From positions 1-64,000 of the forward strand of contig NZ_QUZU01000012.1 in the NCBI RefSeq assembly GCF_004682055.1: a DNA stretch of 64,000 bases, in the 5' to 3' direction. The translations under genes and the position numbers were made by a program. The notes below the pieces were generated by a model. The model worked only from the letters and a program-made list of their open reading frames with translations. It was not told where the DNA came from and ran no database searches. The stretch's first letter is position 1. Every line of letters starts with the position of its first letter. This stretch comes from Pseudomonas kairouanensis (GTDB lineage: Bacteria > Pseudomonadota > Gammaproteobacteria > Pseudomonadales > Pseudomonadaceae). Shown one piece after another: positions 8,553 through 17,372 of this stretch.

Positions 8553-8570
8553 TTTTGAACCTATTTCAAA

Positions 8571-10259
8571 TCAAGCTATGTCGCGCAGCTCGCGCCGCAG
8601 AATCTTGCCCACCGGCGTCATCGGCAGCGACTCCCTCAACACAATATGCTTGGGCACCTTGTACCCCGTGAAGTTGGTCTTGCAATACGCCTTCAATTCT
8701 TCAAGGCTCACCCCTTCGGCGCGCGCCACCACGAACAACTTCACCGCCTCCCCTGTGCGCTCGTCCGGCACGCCGATGACCGCGCAGTTGGCCACGGCCG
8801 GGTGCGCCATCACCACGTCTTCGATCTCATTGGGGTACACATTGAAACCCGACACGATGATCAGATCTTTCTTACGGTCGACGATGCGGATAAACCCATC
8901 CTCGTCGATCACCGCAATGTCACCGGTCTTGAGCCAGCCTTCGGCATCCAGGGTGTCGGCCGTAGCCGCCGGTTGCTGCCAGTAGCCCTTCATCACTTGC
9001 GGGCCCTTGATGCACAGTTCGCCACGTTCGCCCAATGGCAATTCCACTCCCTGGTCATCGATCACCTTCATTGCCGTGCCCGGCACCGGGATGCCCACGG
9101 TACCCAGCCGGGAATGGCTGCCGTAAGGGTTGGTACTGGCCACCGGTGAGGTTTCCGTCAACCCGTAGCCCTCGCCTATCGCACAGCCGGTGAGTTGCTC
9201 CCAGCGCTCGGCAGTGGCCTTGATCAGCGCCGTGCCGCCGGAGTTGGTGAGCTTGAGGTGGGAGAAATCCAGGGTCTTGAAATCTGGGTGATCCATCAAT
9301 GCCACAAACAGGGTGTTGAGGCCCAGCAGCCCGGTAAACCGCCACTTTTTCAGCTCCTTGATAAAGCCGCCGATGTCCCGCGGGTTGGTGATCAGCACGT
9401 TGTGATTGCCGGAAACCATCATGCACATGCAGTTCGCGGTAAAAGCATAGATGTGGTACAGCGGCAGCGGCGCCACCATCACCTCCTGGCCTTCCTTGAT
9501 CAGCGGGTGGCCGTCTTCGCCGGTTTGGGACATGCACGCACGCACCTGCTGCATGTTGGCCACCAGGTTGCCGTGGGTGAGCATCGCGCCCTTGGCCAGG
9601 CCGGTGGTGCCGCCGGTGTATTGCAGCACGGCGATGTCATCCAGGGTCACCGGATGGCGGGTCACGCCCAGGCCGGCGCCCATGCGCAGCGCGCGCTTGA
9701 ACGAGACGGCCCGGGGCAGGCTGTAGGCCGGGACCATCTTTTTGACCTTGTCGACCAGGGTATTGACCAGCCAGCCTTTGGCGGCGGGCATGAAGTCGCC
9801 CATCTTGGCTTCGATCAGGTAGTCGATCTCGGTGTCGGTGCACACTTCCTGGACCCGCGAGCCGAACAGGTTGAGGTACACCAGGGCACGCACGCCGGCG
9901 TCCTTGAACTGGTGGCGCATTTCGCGTGGGGTGTACAGCGGGTTGGTGTTGACCACGATGAGCCCGGCACGCAAGGCGCCGAATACGGCAATCGGGTAAT
10001 GCAGCACGTTGGGCATCTGTACGGCGATGCGCTCGCCGGGCTTGAGGTCGGTGTGCTGCTGCAGGTAGCCGGCGAACGCCGCACTTTGGCGCTCAAGCTC
10101 GGCGTAGGTCAGGGTGATGCCCATGTTGCTGAATGCCGGACGGTCGGCAAAGGCCTTGCAGGAACGCTCGAAGACTTCGATCACCGACTTGTAGGCCGCA
10201 AGGTCGATGTCGCTTGGAACGCCCGCCGCGCGTTTGTCATTCCAGAAATCAGGTTGCAT
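8571..10259 (-). CDS. fadD2: long-chain-fatty-acid--CoA ligase FadD2
   Basis: Second acyl-CoA synthetase, 562 residues, clearly paralogous to its downstream neighbour. It keeps the same motifs: YTGGTTGLAKG (about 215), GYGLTETSPV (about 355), VDRKKDLIIVSGFNVYPNEI and PVGKILRRELRD at the C-terminus. The paralogue pair presumably arose by tandem duplication and may differ in chain-length preference or in induction, as reported for the P. aeruginosa pair. It is divergent from the lipase/MaoC pair at 10459, so a shared control region of about 200 bp between them is likely. FadD2 to FadD1 spacing is large (387 bp, including a REPIN). Confidence 0.94.
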   Translation of the reverse strand: MQPDFWNDKRAAGVPSDIDLAAYKSVIEVFERSCKAFADRPAFSNMGITLTYAELERQSAAFAGYLQQHTDLKPGERIAVQMPNVLHYPIAVFGALRAGLIVVNTNPLYTPREMRHQFKDAGVRALVYLNLFGSRVQEVCTDTEIDYLIEAKMGDFMPAAKGWLVNTLVDKVKKMVPAYSLPRAVSFKRALRMGAGLGVTRHPVTLDDIAVLQYTGGTTGLAKGAMLTHGNLVANMQQVRACMSQTGEDGHPLIKEGQEVMVAPLPLYHIYAFTANCMCMMVSGNHNVLITNPRDIGGFIKELKKWRFTGLLGLNTLFVALMDHPDFKTLDFSHLKLTNSGGTALIKATAERWEQLTGCAIGEGYGLTETSPVASTNPYGSHSRLGTVGIPVPGTAMKVIDDQGVELPLGERGELCIKGPQVMKGYWQQPAATADTLDAEGWLKTGDIAVIDEDGFIRIVDRKKDLIIVSGFNVYPNEIEDVVMAHPAVANCAVIGVPDERTGEAVKLFVVARAEGVSLEELKAYCKTNFTGYKVPKHIVLRESLPMTPVGKILRRELRDIA

Positions 10260-10458
10260 TATTCTTGTCCTCTTACCTGAGTGTGTCCGGCCGCATAGAA
10301 AGCGGAGCTTTGGGGACGTTAGCAGCTATGACTAAACAGGCAAATACTGGAAAGTGCGTCATTGATTGCGTGAATCTTCCTACAAGGCCCTACGCTGATC
10401 AGGCGCTTTCCTGGAGATGGGCTATACACTGCAACGACCCCGAGCAAAGGAAAGCGCC

Positions 10459-11403
10459 ATGAACCACAGCACCTTCTGGCTGACGGCCAATGACCGCAGC
10501 CGCCTGTACGTCAATCAATGGGTGCCGCAAGGCCAGCCCAAGGCGCTGGTGATGCTGTCCCATGGCATGGCCGAACACAGTGGGCGCTATGCGCGCCTGG
10601 CCCAAGCCCTGTGCGCAGCGGGTTACGGCCTGTATGCGCTGGACCAGCGTGGCCACGGCCGCACCGCCGACGAAGGCACCCTGGGCCTGTTCGCCGAGCA
10701 CGATGGCTGGAACAAGGTGGTGGGTGACTTGGCCAGCCTCAACCAGCATATCGGCCAGCAGCAGCCGGGGCTGCCGATCATCCTGCTGGGCCACAGCATG
10801 GGCAGCTACATCGCTCAGGCCTACCTGCTGCACCACAGCGCCAGCCTGGATGGGGCGATTCTCAGCGGTTCGAATTTTCAGCCGGTAGCGTTGTACCGTG
10901 CCGCGCGGGTGATCGCGCGTATCGAGCGCGCGCGCCAGGGTGTGCGGGGGCGCAGTGCGTTGATCGAGTTCCTGTCGTTTGGCTCCTTCAACAAGGCGTT
11001 CAAGCCCAACCGCACTGCGTTCGACTGGCTCAGCCGTGACCCGATGGAGGTGGACAAGTACATCAACGACCCGCTCTGTGGCTTTCGCTGCACCAACCAG
11101 CTGTGGATCGACCTGCTGGGCGGCTTGCAGCAAATCAGTAAAGCGTCCAATCTCGCCCAGATCGATCCAGGCCTGCCGATCCTGGTGATCGGCGGCGAAT
11201 GTGATCCGGTGAGTGAAGGCAAGCGTCTCACCGGCCTGGCCAACGCACTGCGCGAAGCCGGCGGCAAGCAGGTTCAACTGACGATCTACCCGCAGGCGCG
11301 CCATGAAGTGTTCAACGAAACCAATCGCGATGAAGTGACCGCGCACGTACTGGCATGGCTCGACGGGGCCCTGACCTTGCGCAGGCCGGTTCGCTGCGAA
11401 TAA
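10459..11403 (+). CDS. alpha/beta hydrolase, monoacylglycerol-lipase (lysophospholipase) type
   Basis: A 314-residue hydrolase of the Hydrolase_4 (monoglyceride lipase) family. The oxyanion-hole region is VMLSHGMAEHSGRYARLAQA, with the H-G motif. The nucleophile elbow is LLGHSMGSY (G-H-S-M-G, near residue 115), and a C-terminal catalytic pair lies in GECDPVS (Asp) and PQARHEVFNE (His). The ATG at 10459 follows AAAGGA. It has no signal peptide, so it acts in the cytoplasm. Its position opposite two fadD genes suggests it releases fatty acids from acylglycerols or lysophospholipids for activation by FadD. Same arrangement in P. aeruginosa. Confidence 0.9.
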   Translation: MNHSTFWLTANDRSRLYVNQWVPQGQPKALVMLSHGMAEHSGRYARLAQALCAAGYGLYALDQRGHGRTADEGTLGLFAEHDGWNKVVGDLASLNQHIGQQQPGLPIILLGHSMGSYIAQAYLLHHSASLDGAILSGSNFQPVALYRAARVIARIERARQGVRGRSALIEFLSFGSFNKAFKPNRTAFDWLSRDPMEVDKYINDPLCGFRCTNQLWIDLLGGLQQISKASNLAQIDPGLPILVIGGECDPVSEGKRLTGLANALREAGGKQVQLTIYPQARHEVFNETNRDEVTAHVLAWLDGALTLRRPVRCE

Positions 11404-11457
11404 TTCGTTTAAAATCAGCCGATTAAATTACCGATTAGCCACAGGATGCACCTTTAG

Positions 11458-11928
11458 ATGACCCAGGTAACCAACACCCCGTACGAAGCCCTCGAAGTCG
11501 GCCAGACCGCCAGCTACAGCAAATTGGTGGAAGAGCGCGATATCCAGCTGTTCGCCGCGATGTCCGGCGACCACAACCCGGTGCACCTGGATGCCGAGTA
11601 CGCCAAGGCCACCATGTTCAAGGAGCGTATCGCCCACGGCATGTTCAGCGGCGCCTTGATCAGCGCGGCCGTAGCCTGTGAACTGCCTGGGCCGGGCACT
11701 ATCTATATCGGCCAGCAGATGAGCTTTCAGAAGCCGGTGAAGATCGGCGACACCCTGACCGTGCGCCTGGAAATCCTGGAGAAACTGCCGAAGTTTCGCG
11801 TGCGCATTGCCACTCGTGTGTTTAACCAGCGTGATGAGTTGGTGGTGGATGGTGAAGCGGAGATTCTGGCGCCGCGTAAGCAGCAGGAAGTGACGTTGAC
11901 CGAGCTGCCGCCGATTACCATCGGCTGA
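11458..11928 (+). CDS. MaoC-family (R)-specific enoyl-CoA hydratase
   Basis: A 156-residue single hot-dog domain with the hydratase-2 signature: DIQLFAAMSGDHNPVHLDAE (about residues 24-43) carries the catalytic Asp and His. RIAHGMFSGALISAAV follows. The enzyme converts trans-2-enoyl-CoA to (R)-3-hydroxyacyl-CoA, linking beta-oxidation with polyhydroxyalkanoate, rhamnolipid-type or other 3-hydroxyacid synthesis. It is 54 bp downstream of the lipase-like gene and probably cotranscribed. P. aeruginosa has MaoC-type hydratases (PhaJ series), one of them in this genomic context; which PhaJ number this is cannot be decided here. Confidence 0.9.
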   Translation: MTQVTNTPYEALEVGQTASYSKLVEERDIQLFAAMSGDHNPVHLDAEYAKATMFKERIAHGMFSGALISAAVACELPGPGTIYIGQQMSFQKPVKIGDTLTVRLEILEKLPKFRVRIATRVFNQRDELVVDGEAEILAPRKQQEVTLTELPPITIG

Positions 11929-11956
11929 TCCCAATCTAAAGTTTCACACAGCACGA

Positions 11957-12048
11957 ATGTGGGAGGGGGCTTGCTCCCGATAGCGGTGGGTCAGTCATAG
12001 ATATTTTGACTGTCACTCCGCCATCGGGGGCAAGCCCCCTCCCACATT
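11957..12048. repeat. REPIN (class B)
   Basis: Arms GGGAGGGGGCTTGCTCCCGA and GGGGGCAAGCCCCCTCCCAC, second member of the class B subfamily, in the gap between the convergent maoC-type gene and the PA2169-type gene. One arm carries a C-to-G change in the tip. Confidence 0.95.
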
Positions 12049-12073
12049 TCTTACAGCATTTACAACGCAGGGC

Positions 12074-12541
12074 TTACGACTGAGCGCGAGCCTGGTTACG
12101 CAGGGCTTTGACCTGGTCGTGATTACGTTGCGCACCGTGGAACTGGCGCTCCACCAGGTCACGGATACCCAGCAGGTTGTGCTTGTTGATCTTCTCGATC
12201 GCTTCCTTGTAAGCCTTCAGTGCGTGGTCTTCACCGCGCTCGGCTTCGTTCAGCACCGCCTCTTCATCTTTACCGGTGACCAGCGACTTCACGTCCACCC
12301 AGCCACGGTGCAGGGCGCCAGCGACGCTACCGGATTCTTCCGGATCGCCACCCAGTGCACGCACGGCCGTTTGCAGTTCGGCAGCGGCGGCTGCGCAATC
12401 AGCGGAGCGCTTTACGAAGAGCGCTTTGAGCTCGGGGTGCTTGATGTCTTCGGCACAAGTGGCAAAACCTTTCTGGCCGTCTTTGCTGGTCTCGATCAGG
12501 TCGTTGAGTACGGAGATCGATTCTTTATTGATGTCAGTCAT
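12074..12541 (-). CDS. PA2169-family four-helix-bundle protein
   Basis: A 155-residue helical protein of the PA2169/DUF2383 family, ferritin-like four-helix bundle in shape. It begins MTDINKESISVLNDLIETSK. The conserved blocks LNDLIETSKDGQKGF and ERGEDHALKAYKEAI carry acidic and histidine residues, which could bind metal as in ferritin-like proteins, though no metal is proven. It is a stress-type protein and monocistronic. An upstream AT-rich gap of about 200 bp likely holds its promoter, but I do not see a convincing -35/-10. Confidence 0.9.
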   Translation of the reverse strand: MTDINKESISVLNDLIETSKDGQKGFATCAEDIKHPELKALFVKRSADCAAAAAELQTAVRALGGDPEESGSVAGALHRGWVDVKSLVTGKDEEAVLNEAERGEDHALKAYKEAIEKINKHNLLGIRDLVERQFHGAQRNHDQVKALRNQARAQS

Positions 12542-12747
12542 TTTCCATTTCCTTGTGCGGGTTAAGAAGGTTGTCTTAATGATTGCAGCGCCCGTGCCAG
12601 GTTTTTGAAAACTATTTTTACGTTATATTTCAATGCCTTATGAATTATTGAACCATCTGTATGTACGCTATTTGCATGATCTGTCATTTGGCCTTCATGC
12701 AGAATGCCTGTATTTTCCGAAGTCTCGACTCCATCGTCTGAAGTGCC

Positions 12748-12984
12748 ATGAACCCGGAAAAACTCGAACTGCTGATTACCCGCCAGATGCCCTTCGGCAA
12801 ATACAAGGGTCGAATCATCGCCGACCTGCCGGGCCCCTACTTGAACTGGTTCGCTCGTGAAGGTTTTCCCCACGGCGAGTTGGGCGGTTTGCTGGCGTTG
12901 ATGCAGGAAATCGACAGCAACGGCCTGGCCGAACTGCTTGAACCGTTGCGTGTAAAACACGGCAAACCCGCCCCTCGCCATTAA
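12748..12984 (+). CDS. DUF3820 family protein
   Basis: A 78-residue protein that begins MNPEKLELLITRQMPFGKYK, followed by GRIIADLPGPYLNWFAREGF. The M-P-F-G-K-Y-K-G and L-P-x-x-Y-L-x-W-F-A core is the mark of DUF3820, sometimes called putative quorum-sensing-regulated virulence factor. The domain also appears fused to exonucleases, so it may bind nucleic acid. It ends 10 bp before the aminotransferase gene and probably forms a two-gene unit with it. Specific function unknown. Confidence 0.88.
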   Translation: MNPEKLELLITRQMPFGKYKGRIIADLPGPYLNWFAREGFPHGELGGLLALMQEIDSNGLAELLEPLRVKHGKPAPRH

Positions 12985-12994
12985 GAGCCCTGCC

Positions 12995-14170
12995 ATGCCA
13001 AGCAATGCCGACAACGAACACCACTGGCACACCATCGCCCAGCGCTATGAGCTGCAGCCCGGGCCGATCAACCTGGAAAACGGTTACTTCGGGCGCATGA
13101 GCCGCGCAGTGCAGGCGCAATACCTGGAGCACGTTGCGTTTATCAACCGCAGCAACTCGGTGTATGTGCGCCAGCGTTTCGAGCAGGGAGAAAACCTCGA
13201 GATCCGTCGCCAACTGGCCGAGTTGATCTGCGTCGATCCGGAGTCGGTTGCCTTCACGCGCAATGCAACGGAAGCCTTGCAGTCACTGATCCGCAACTAC
13301 AACCGCCTGCAACCGGGCGACCAGGTGCTGATCAGTGACCTGGAGTACGACACGGTCAAGGGCGCCATGCGCTGGTTGGCGGGGGTACGTGGCGTGCAGG
13401 TGATCGAACTGTCCCACGCACATCCGGCCAGTTTCGACAGCTTGGTGCAGACTTATCGCGATGCGTTCGTGCAGTACCCACGTTTAAAGCTCATGGCGCT
13501 CACCCACGTCACCCATCGCACTGGCCTGGTGATGCCCATCGAGGCGATTGCCAGACTGGCGCGTGAACACAACGTGGACGTAATCCTCGATGGCGCCCAC
13601 GCCTTGGGCCAGATCGAGTTCAACCTTGCTGAACTGGGCATCCAATTCGCCGGCTTCAACCTGCACAAATGGATTGGCGCACCGTTGACCCTGGGTTTTC
13701 TGTATATCGCGCCAGAACGCCTGGCCGATATCGACCCGGACATGGGCGAGTTTCATTACCCCACCACCGATGTTCGGGCACGTACGTCCTACAGCACGCC
13801 AAACTTTCCGGCGCTGATGACCTTGCCGCTGGTGTTTGAAGAACACCGCGCCTTGGGGGGCTCGGCGGCCAAGGGTGCGCGGGTGAATTACCTGCGGGAC
13901 TTGTGGGTGAGCCAGGTCAGGCCGTTGGCGGGGATTGAGGTGCTGACGTCGGATGATTCGCGCCTTTATTGTGGGATTACGGCGTTCAAGTTTGTGGGCA
14001 GGGATCAGCAGGTGATGGCAGATCGATTGCTCAGGGATTACAACCTGTTCACCACGACCCGAGTGGGCGCGGCGTTTGGCACCTGTATTCGGGTGACGCC
14101 GGGGTTGGTGACTTCGGCGGCGGATATCAATGTCTTGGTAAACGCCATTACCGAGCTGAGCGAAGATTAA
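12995..14170 (+). CDS. class-V aminotransferase-fold PLP enzyme (isopenicillin-N-epimerase-like)
   Basis: A 391-residue pyridoxal-phosphate enzyme of the class-V fold. The PLP-binding Lys225 is visible in GFNLHKWIGAPLTLGF. Other typical features are FTRNATEALQSLI (cofactor phosphate region) and VDVILDGAHALGQIEF (Asp contacting the pyridine N; H follows). Relatives act as epimerases, desulfurases or ergothioneine-type lyases, so the exact reaction is open. Export signals are absent. It is 10 bp after the DUF3820 gene. A short collapsed REP follows the stop. Confidence 0.88.
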   Translation: MPSNADNEHHWHTIAQRYELQPGPINLENGYFGRMSRAVQAQYLEHVAFINRSNSVYVRQRFEQGENLEIRRQLAELICVDPESVAFTRNATEALQSLIRNYNRLQPGDQVLISDLEYDTVKGAMRWLAGVRGVQVIELSHAHPASFDSLVQTYRDAFVQYPRLKLMALTHVTHRTGLVMPIEAIARLAREHNVDVILDGAHALGQIEFNLAELGIQFAGFNLHKWIGAPLTLGFLYIAPERLADIDPDMGEFHYPTTDVRARTSYSTPNFPALMTLPLVFEEHRALGGSAAKGARVNYLRDLWVSQVRPLAGIEVLTSDDSRLYCGITAFKFVGRDQQVMADRLLRDYNLFTTTRVGAAFGTCIRVTPGLVTSAADINVLVNAITELSED

Positions 14171-14171
14171 A

Positions 14172-14203
14172 AATGTGGGAGCGGGCTTGCTCGCCCCCAC
14201 ATT
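14172..14203. repeat. collapsed REPIN remnant
   Basis: A left REP arm (ATGTGGGAGCGGGCTTGCTC) runs straight into the end of a right arm (CCCCCACATTT), with the middle of the element lost. Looks like an internal deletion between the two inverted arms. Confidence 0.75.
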
Positions 14204-14235
14204 TGATCGGCGTTGAATTCAACATTTTCTACAGG

Positions 14236-14274
14236 CAAAAAAAAGCGGCACACCGACCAAGTGCGCCGCAAAAA
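14236..14274 (-). terminator. terminator of the zwf-pgl-eda unit
   Basis: On the minus strand a nine-pair stem (GCGGCGCAC / GTGTGCCGC, one G-T pair) is followed by eight T. It lies 39 bp after the eda stop. Confidence 0.8.
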
Positions 14275-14312
14275 TGCCGTTAAGCACAGCAACAACGATT
14301 CGTTAAATCAGA

Positions 14313-14978
14313 TCAGTCCAGCAGCGCCAGCGCCTCGGCGGTGACTTCCTGGATGCGGCCCCAATCGCCGTTCTTGATCCACTCAGGGTCCAGCATCCAG
14401 CTGCCGCCTACGCACATCACGTTTTTCAACGCCATGTAGCTCTTGATGTTGGCCGGGCCGACGCCGCCGGTGGGGCAGAATTTCACTTCGCCAAACGGAC
14501 CACCCAGGGCCTTGATCGCCGCCACGCCGCCGCTGACTTCGGCCGGGAACAGCTTGAAGCGGCGATAACCCAGGCCATAGCCTTCCATGATGCCCGAGGC
14601 ATTGCTGATGCCCGGCAGCAGCGGGATCGGGCTGTGCACCGAGGCCTCAAGCAAGTCGCGGGTAATGCCGGGGGTGACGATAAATTGCGAACCGGCCACT
14701 TCTGCCGCTTCGAGCATATGGCGGTCCAGCACAGTGCCAGCGCCCGTGCACAATTCAGGGCGTTGCTCGCGCAGTACCTGAATGGCCTTGAGGCCGAACT
14801 GCGAACGCAGGGTCACTTCCAACGCCGTCAGGCCACCAGCGGCCAGGGCATCGGCCAGCGGCAGGATGTCCTGTTCACGGGCGATGGTGATCACCGGCAG
14901 AATCCGCGCTTTGGCGCAGAGGCTGTCGATCAGGGCAACTTTGTCCGCCATGGACACGGTCGATTGAGGGCTGTTCAT
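14313..14978 (-). CDS. eda: 2-dehydro-3-deoxy-phosphogluconate (KDPG) aldolase
   Basis: Class I aldolase that splits KDPG into pyruvate and glyceraldehyde-3-phosphate, the last step of the Entner-Doudoroff route. The start at 14978 has AAGGA nine bases upstream and gives 221 residues. An ATG at 14999 overlaps the pgl stop (ATGA) and is an alternative. Key residues: Schiff-base Lys in RRFKLFPAEVSGG, Glu of LEVTLRS, GAGTVLD and FCPTGGVG (phosphate site). Third gene of zwf-pgl-eda; expected to be repressed by HexR and relieved by KDPG. Confidence 0.97.
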   Translation of the reverse strand: MNSPQSTVSMADKVALIDSLCAKARILPVITIAREQDILPLADALAAGGLTALEVTLRSQFGLKAIQVLREQRPELCTGAGTVLDRHMLEAAEVAGSQFIVTPGITRDLLEASVHSPIPLLPGISNASGIMEGYGLGYRRFKLFPAEVSGGVAAIKALGGPFGEVKFCPTGGVGPANIKSYMALKNVMCVGGSWMLDPEWIKNGDWGRIQEVTAEALALLD

Positions 14979-14995
14979 AGCGGCTGATCCTTGGC

Positions 14996-15709
14996 TCATG
15001 GGCACCAGTAAATCTCTAATGTAGGTTGCAAAAACGCGCGAATCGGCATGGCAGCGACGTCATCACTGGCCAGCGCGGCGCTCAAGGTGGTCAATTTCGA
15101 GCTGCCGGAAATCGACAGCACGGTGTAATTGGCCGTGGCCAGCAGTGCGCGACTCATGGTCAGGCGCTGGTGTGGCACGGTTGGCGCCAGCATCGGCCAG
15201 CAACGGCGAGTACCGTCGGGCTGCAGGGCTTCAGTCAGGTTCGGGCTGTTGGGGAACAGCGACGCGGTGTGACCGTCATCGCCCATGCCCAGCACCAGCA
15301 CATCAATGGCTGGCAATTCGGCCAGCAGGCGATCGGCCTGCTCGGCTGCATCTTCAAGATTGGCTGCGGCGCTGTAGAGGCTGAGGAACTTGGCCTTCGC
15401 CGCCGGGCCTTGCAGCAAGTGCTGCTTCAACAGGCCAGCATTGCTGTCGGCGTGCTCCACCGGCACCCAACGCTCGTCGGCCAGGGTGATCGTCACCTTG
15501 GACCAATCCAGCCCTTGCTTGGCCAGGTGCTGGAAAAATGCCACGGGGCTGCGGCCACCGGACACCACCAACGTCGCTTCGCCACGGGCACTGATGGCCG
15601 CGCGCAATTGCTCGGCCACGTCATTGGCCAGGCCTTCGGCCAGCAGCACCGGCGTGCGGTACTCATGGGGTGTTACGCCCTGAGGCAGTTTCAAATCAGA
15701 TATCGCCAT
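14996..15709 (-). CDS. pgl: 6-phosphogluconolactonase
   Basis: Hydrolyses 6-phosphogluconolactone to 6-phosphogluconate. The 237-residue protein carries the SIS-like glucosamine/galactosamine-6-phosphate isomerase fold: [15 protein letters not shown], the active-site region [11 protein letters not shown] and the [16 protein letters not shown] block (near residue 140). The ATG at 15709 overlaps the end of zwf by 14 bp and gives the usual length; a longer in-frame start at 15724 adds MGGRG only. Its stop overlaps a possible eda start, consistent with translational coupling in zwf-pgl-eda. Confidence 0.96.
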   Translation of the reverse strand: MAISDLKLPQGVTPHEYRTPVLLAEGLANDVAEQLRAAISARGEATLVVSGGRSPVAFFQHLAKQGLDWSKVTITLADERWVPVEHADSNAGLLKQHLLQGPAAKAKFLSLYSAAANLEDAAEQADRLLAELPAIDVLVLGMGDDGHTASLFPNSPNLTEALQPDGTRRCWPMLAPTVPHQRLTMSRALLATANYTVLSISGSSKLTTLSAALASDDVAAMPIRAFLQPTLEIYWCP

Positions 15710-17162
15710 ACCACGACCTCCCATCCCGCGTGATCAGTGCAATGGAGCTCATCGGCCCCCAGGAACCCGCCGCATACGGTTTGGGTGCATCACCGGATTT
15801 TTTCCACCCGGCGATCAACTGGTCACACCACTTCCACGCGGCTTCGATTTCATCTTTGCGCACAAACAGGTTCTGATTGCCGCGCATCACTTCCAGCAAC
15901 AACCGCTCGTAGGCATCGGGAATCCGCGCGCTGCGATAGGTGTCGGAAAAATTCAGTTGCAGCGGGCCACTGCGCAGTTGCATGCCCTTGTCCAGGCCCT
16001 GCTCCTTGGTCATCACGCGCAAGGAAATCCCTTCGTCCGGTTGCAGGCGGATGATCAGCTTGTTGCTGATCTGCAGGCGCTGCTCGGGGGCGAAGATGTA
16101 GTGGGACGGTTCCTTGAAATGGATGACGATCTGCGACAGCTTTTGCGGCATGCGTTTGCCGGTGCGCAGGTAGAACGGCACGCCGGCCCAACGCCAGTTA
16201 CGGATATCGGCACGCAGGGCGACGAAGGTTTCGGTGTCGCTCTGAGTGTTGGAGTTCTCTTCTTCCAGGTACCCCGGCACCGGCTTGCCGGCGCTGTAGC
16301 CAGCGATGTACTGGCCGCGCACCACTTGGGTGGTCAGGCCTTCCGGGCTGATGGGCGCCAGGGCCTTGAGCACCTTGACCTTCTCATCACGGATGCTGTC
16401 GGCCGAGAGGTCAGCCGGGGGGTCCATGGCGATCAGGCAAAGCAGTTGCAGCAGGTGGTTCTGGATCATGTCCCGCAGTTGGCCAGCCTTGTCGAAATAG
16501 CCCCAGCGGCCTTCGATGCCAACTTGCTCGGCCACGGTGATTTCTACGTGGGAGATGTAGTTCTGGTTCCACTGGGTTTCGAACAGGCTGTTGGCGAAAC
16601 GCAGGGCGATCAGGTTCTGGACGGTTTCTTTGCCCAGGTAGTGGTCGATGCGGTAGGTGCGGTTCTCCGGGAAGAACTGCGCCACGGCGTCGTTAACCTT
16701 GCGCGAGGACTCCAGGTCCGAGCCTATGGGTTTTTCCAGCACGACGCGGGTGTTTTCCGCCAGGCCGACCTTGGACAGGTTCTCGCAGATCGCGCCATAC
16801 ACCGCCGCCGGTGTAGCGAAATAGGCGATCAGGGTCTGCGCAGTACCGGCAATTTCCGCCAGGGCAACATAGTCACCGGCATTCTTGAAGTCGACGTGTA
16901 CGTAGGTCAGACGGCCCAGGAAACGCTGGGCGATGGTTTCGTCGAGCTCTTTGCCAACGTACTTGCGCAGTTCTTTTTCAATATGCGCTACGTGGTCCTG
17001 CGCGGACCCGGCTTCGCGGGCCAGGGCCAGGATGCGGGTGTCGTCGTGCAGCAGGCCCGCACCATCGAGTTGATAGAGGGCAGGAAATAACTTGCGCAGC
17101 GCCAGATCACCCAAGGCGCCAAATAGGGCAAAGGTGCAGGGTTCTACGGTTATCAAAGGCAT
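15696..17162 (-). CDS. zwf: glucose-6-phosphate 1-dehydrogenase
   Basis: Oxidises glucose-6-phosphate to 6-phosphogluconolactone, yielding NADPH or NADH. Length 488 residues, normal. The nucleotide-binding glycine motif is [12 protein letters not shown] (13-24, G-A-L-G-D-L-A), the substrate Lys loop is LEKPIGSD (142-149) and the substrate-binding signature RIDHYLGKE lies at 171-179. It is first in the zwf-pgl-eda operon and divergent from hexR. A HexR-type operator lies between the two starts, 66 bp upstream of the zwf start codon. It is the entry to the Entner-Doudoroff pathway, which Pseudomonas uses because it lacks phosphofructokinase. Confidence 0.98.
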   Translation of the reverse strand: MPLITVEPCTFALFGALGDLALRKLFPALYQLDGAGLLHDDTRILALAREAGSAQDHVAHIEKELRKYVGKELDETIAQRFLGRLTYVHVDFKNAGDYVALAEIAGTAQTLIAYFATPAAVYGAICENLSKVGLAENTRVVLEKPIGSDLESSRKVNDAVAQFFPENRTYRIDHYLGKETVQNLIALRFANSLFETQWNQNYISHVEITVAEQVGIEGRWGYFDKAGQLRDMIQNHLLQLLCLIAMDPPADLSADSIRDEKVKVLKALAPISPEGLTTQVVRGQYIAGYSAGKPVPGYLEEENSNTQSDTETFVALRADIRNWRWAGVPFYLRTGKRMPQKLSQIVIHFKEPSHYIFAPEQRLQISNKLIIRLQPDEGISLRVMTKEQGLDKGMQLRSGPLQLNFSDTYRSARIPDAYERLLLEVMRGNQNLFVRKDEIEAAWKWCDQLIAGWKKSGDAPKPYAAGSWGPMSSIALITRDGRSWYGDI

Positions 17163-17227
17163 GATGTTTGTTCTTTTATCAAGTTAAGCTACAAATACCT
17201 TTTTTCAAGGCATCACTCAAGGAAAAA

Positions 17228-17243
17228 TGTAGTAATAACCACA
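17228..17243. promoter_or_regulatory. HexR operator candidate between zwf and hexR
   Basis: TGTAGTAATAACCACA is an imperfect palindrome (12 of 16 positions match its complement) of the TGT-N-GT...AC-N-ACA form expected for HexR, whose consensus is TTGT-N7-8-ACAA. It lies 66 bp before the zwf start and about 130 bp before hexR, so it can control both. No other copy was found in this window. Confidence 0.6.
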
Positions 17244-17372
17244 ACATTTTCCCGAAATACGCATTCCGAGTGGTGGTGTTCAGCTACCCTCAGTAGGATA
17301 GGCCACCGCAAAAGACCACTGGTCGATTGGTTGCCACCCTTTATTTGCATCGTCGCCCGAAGGAAAGACTGA

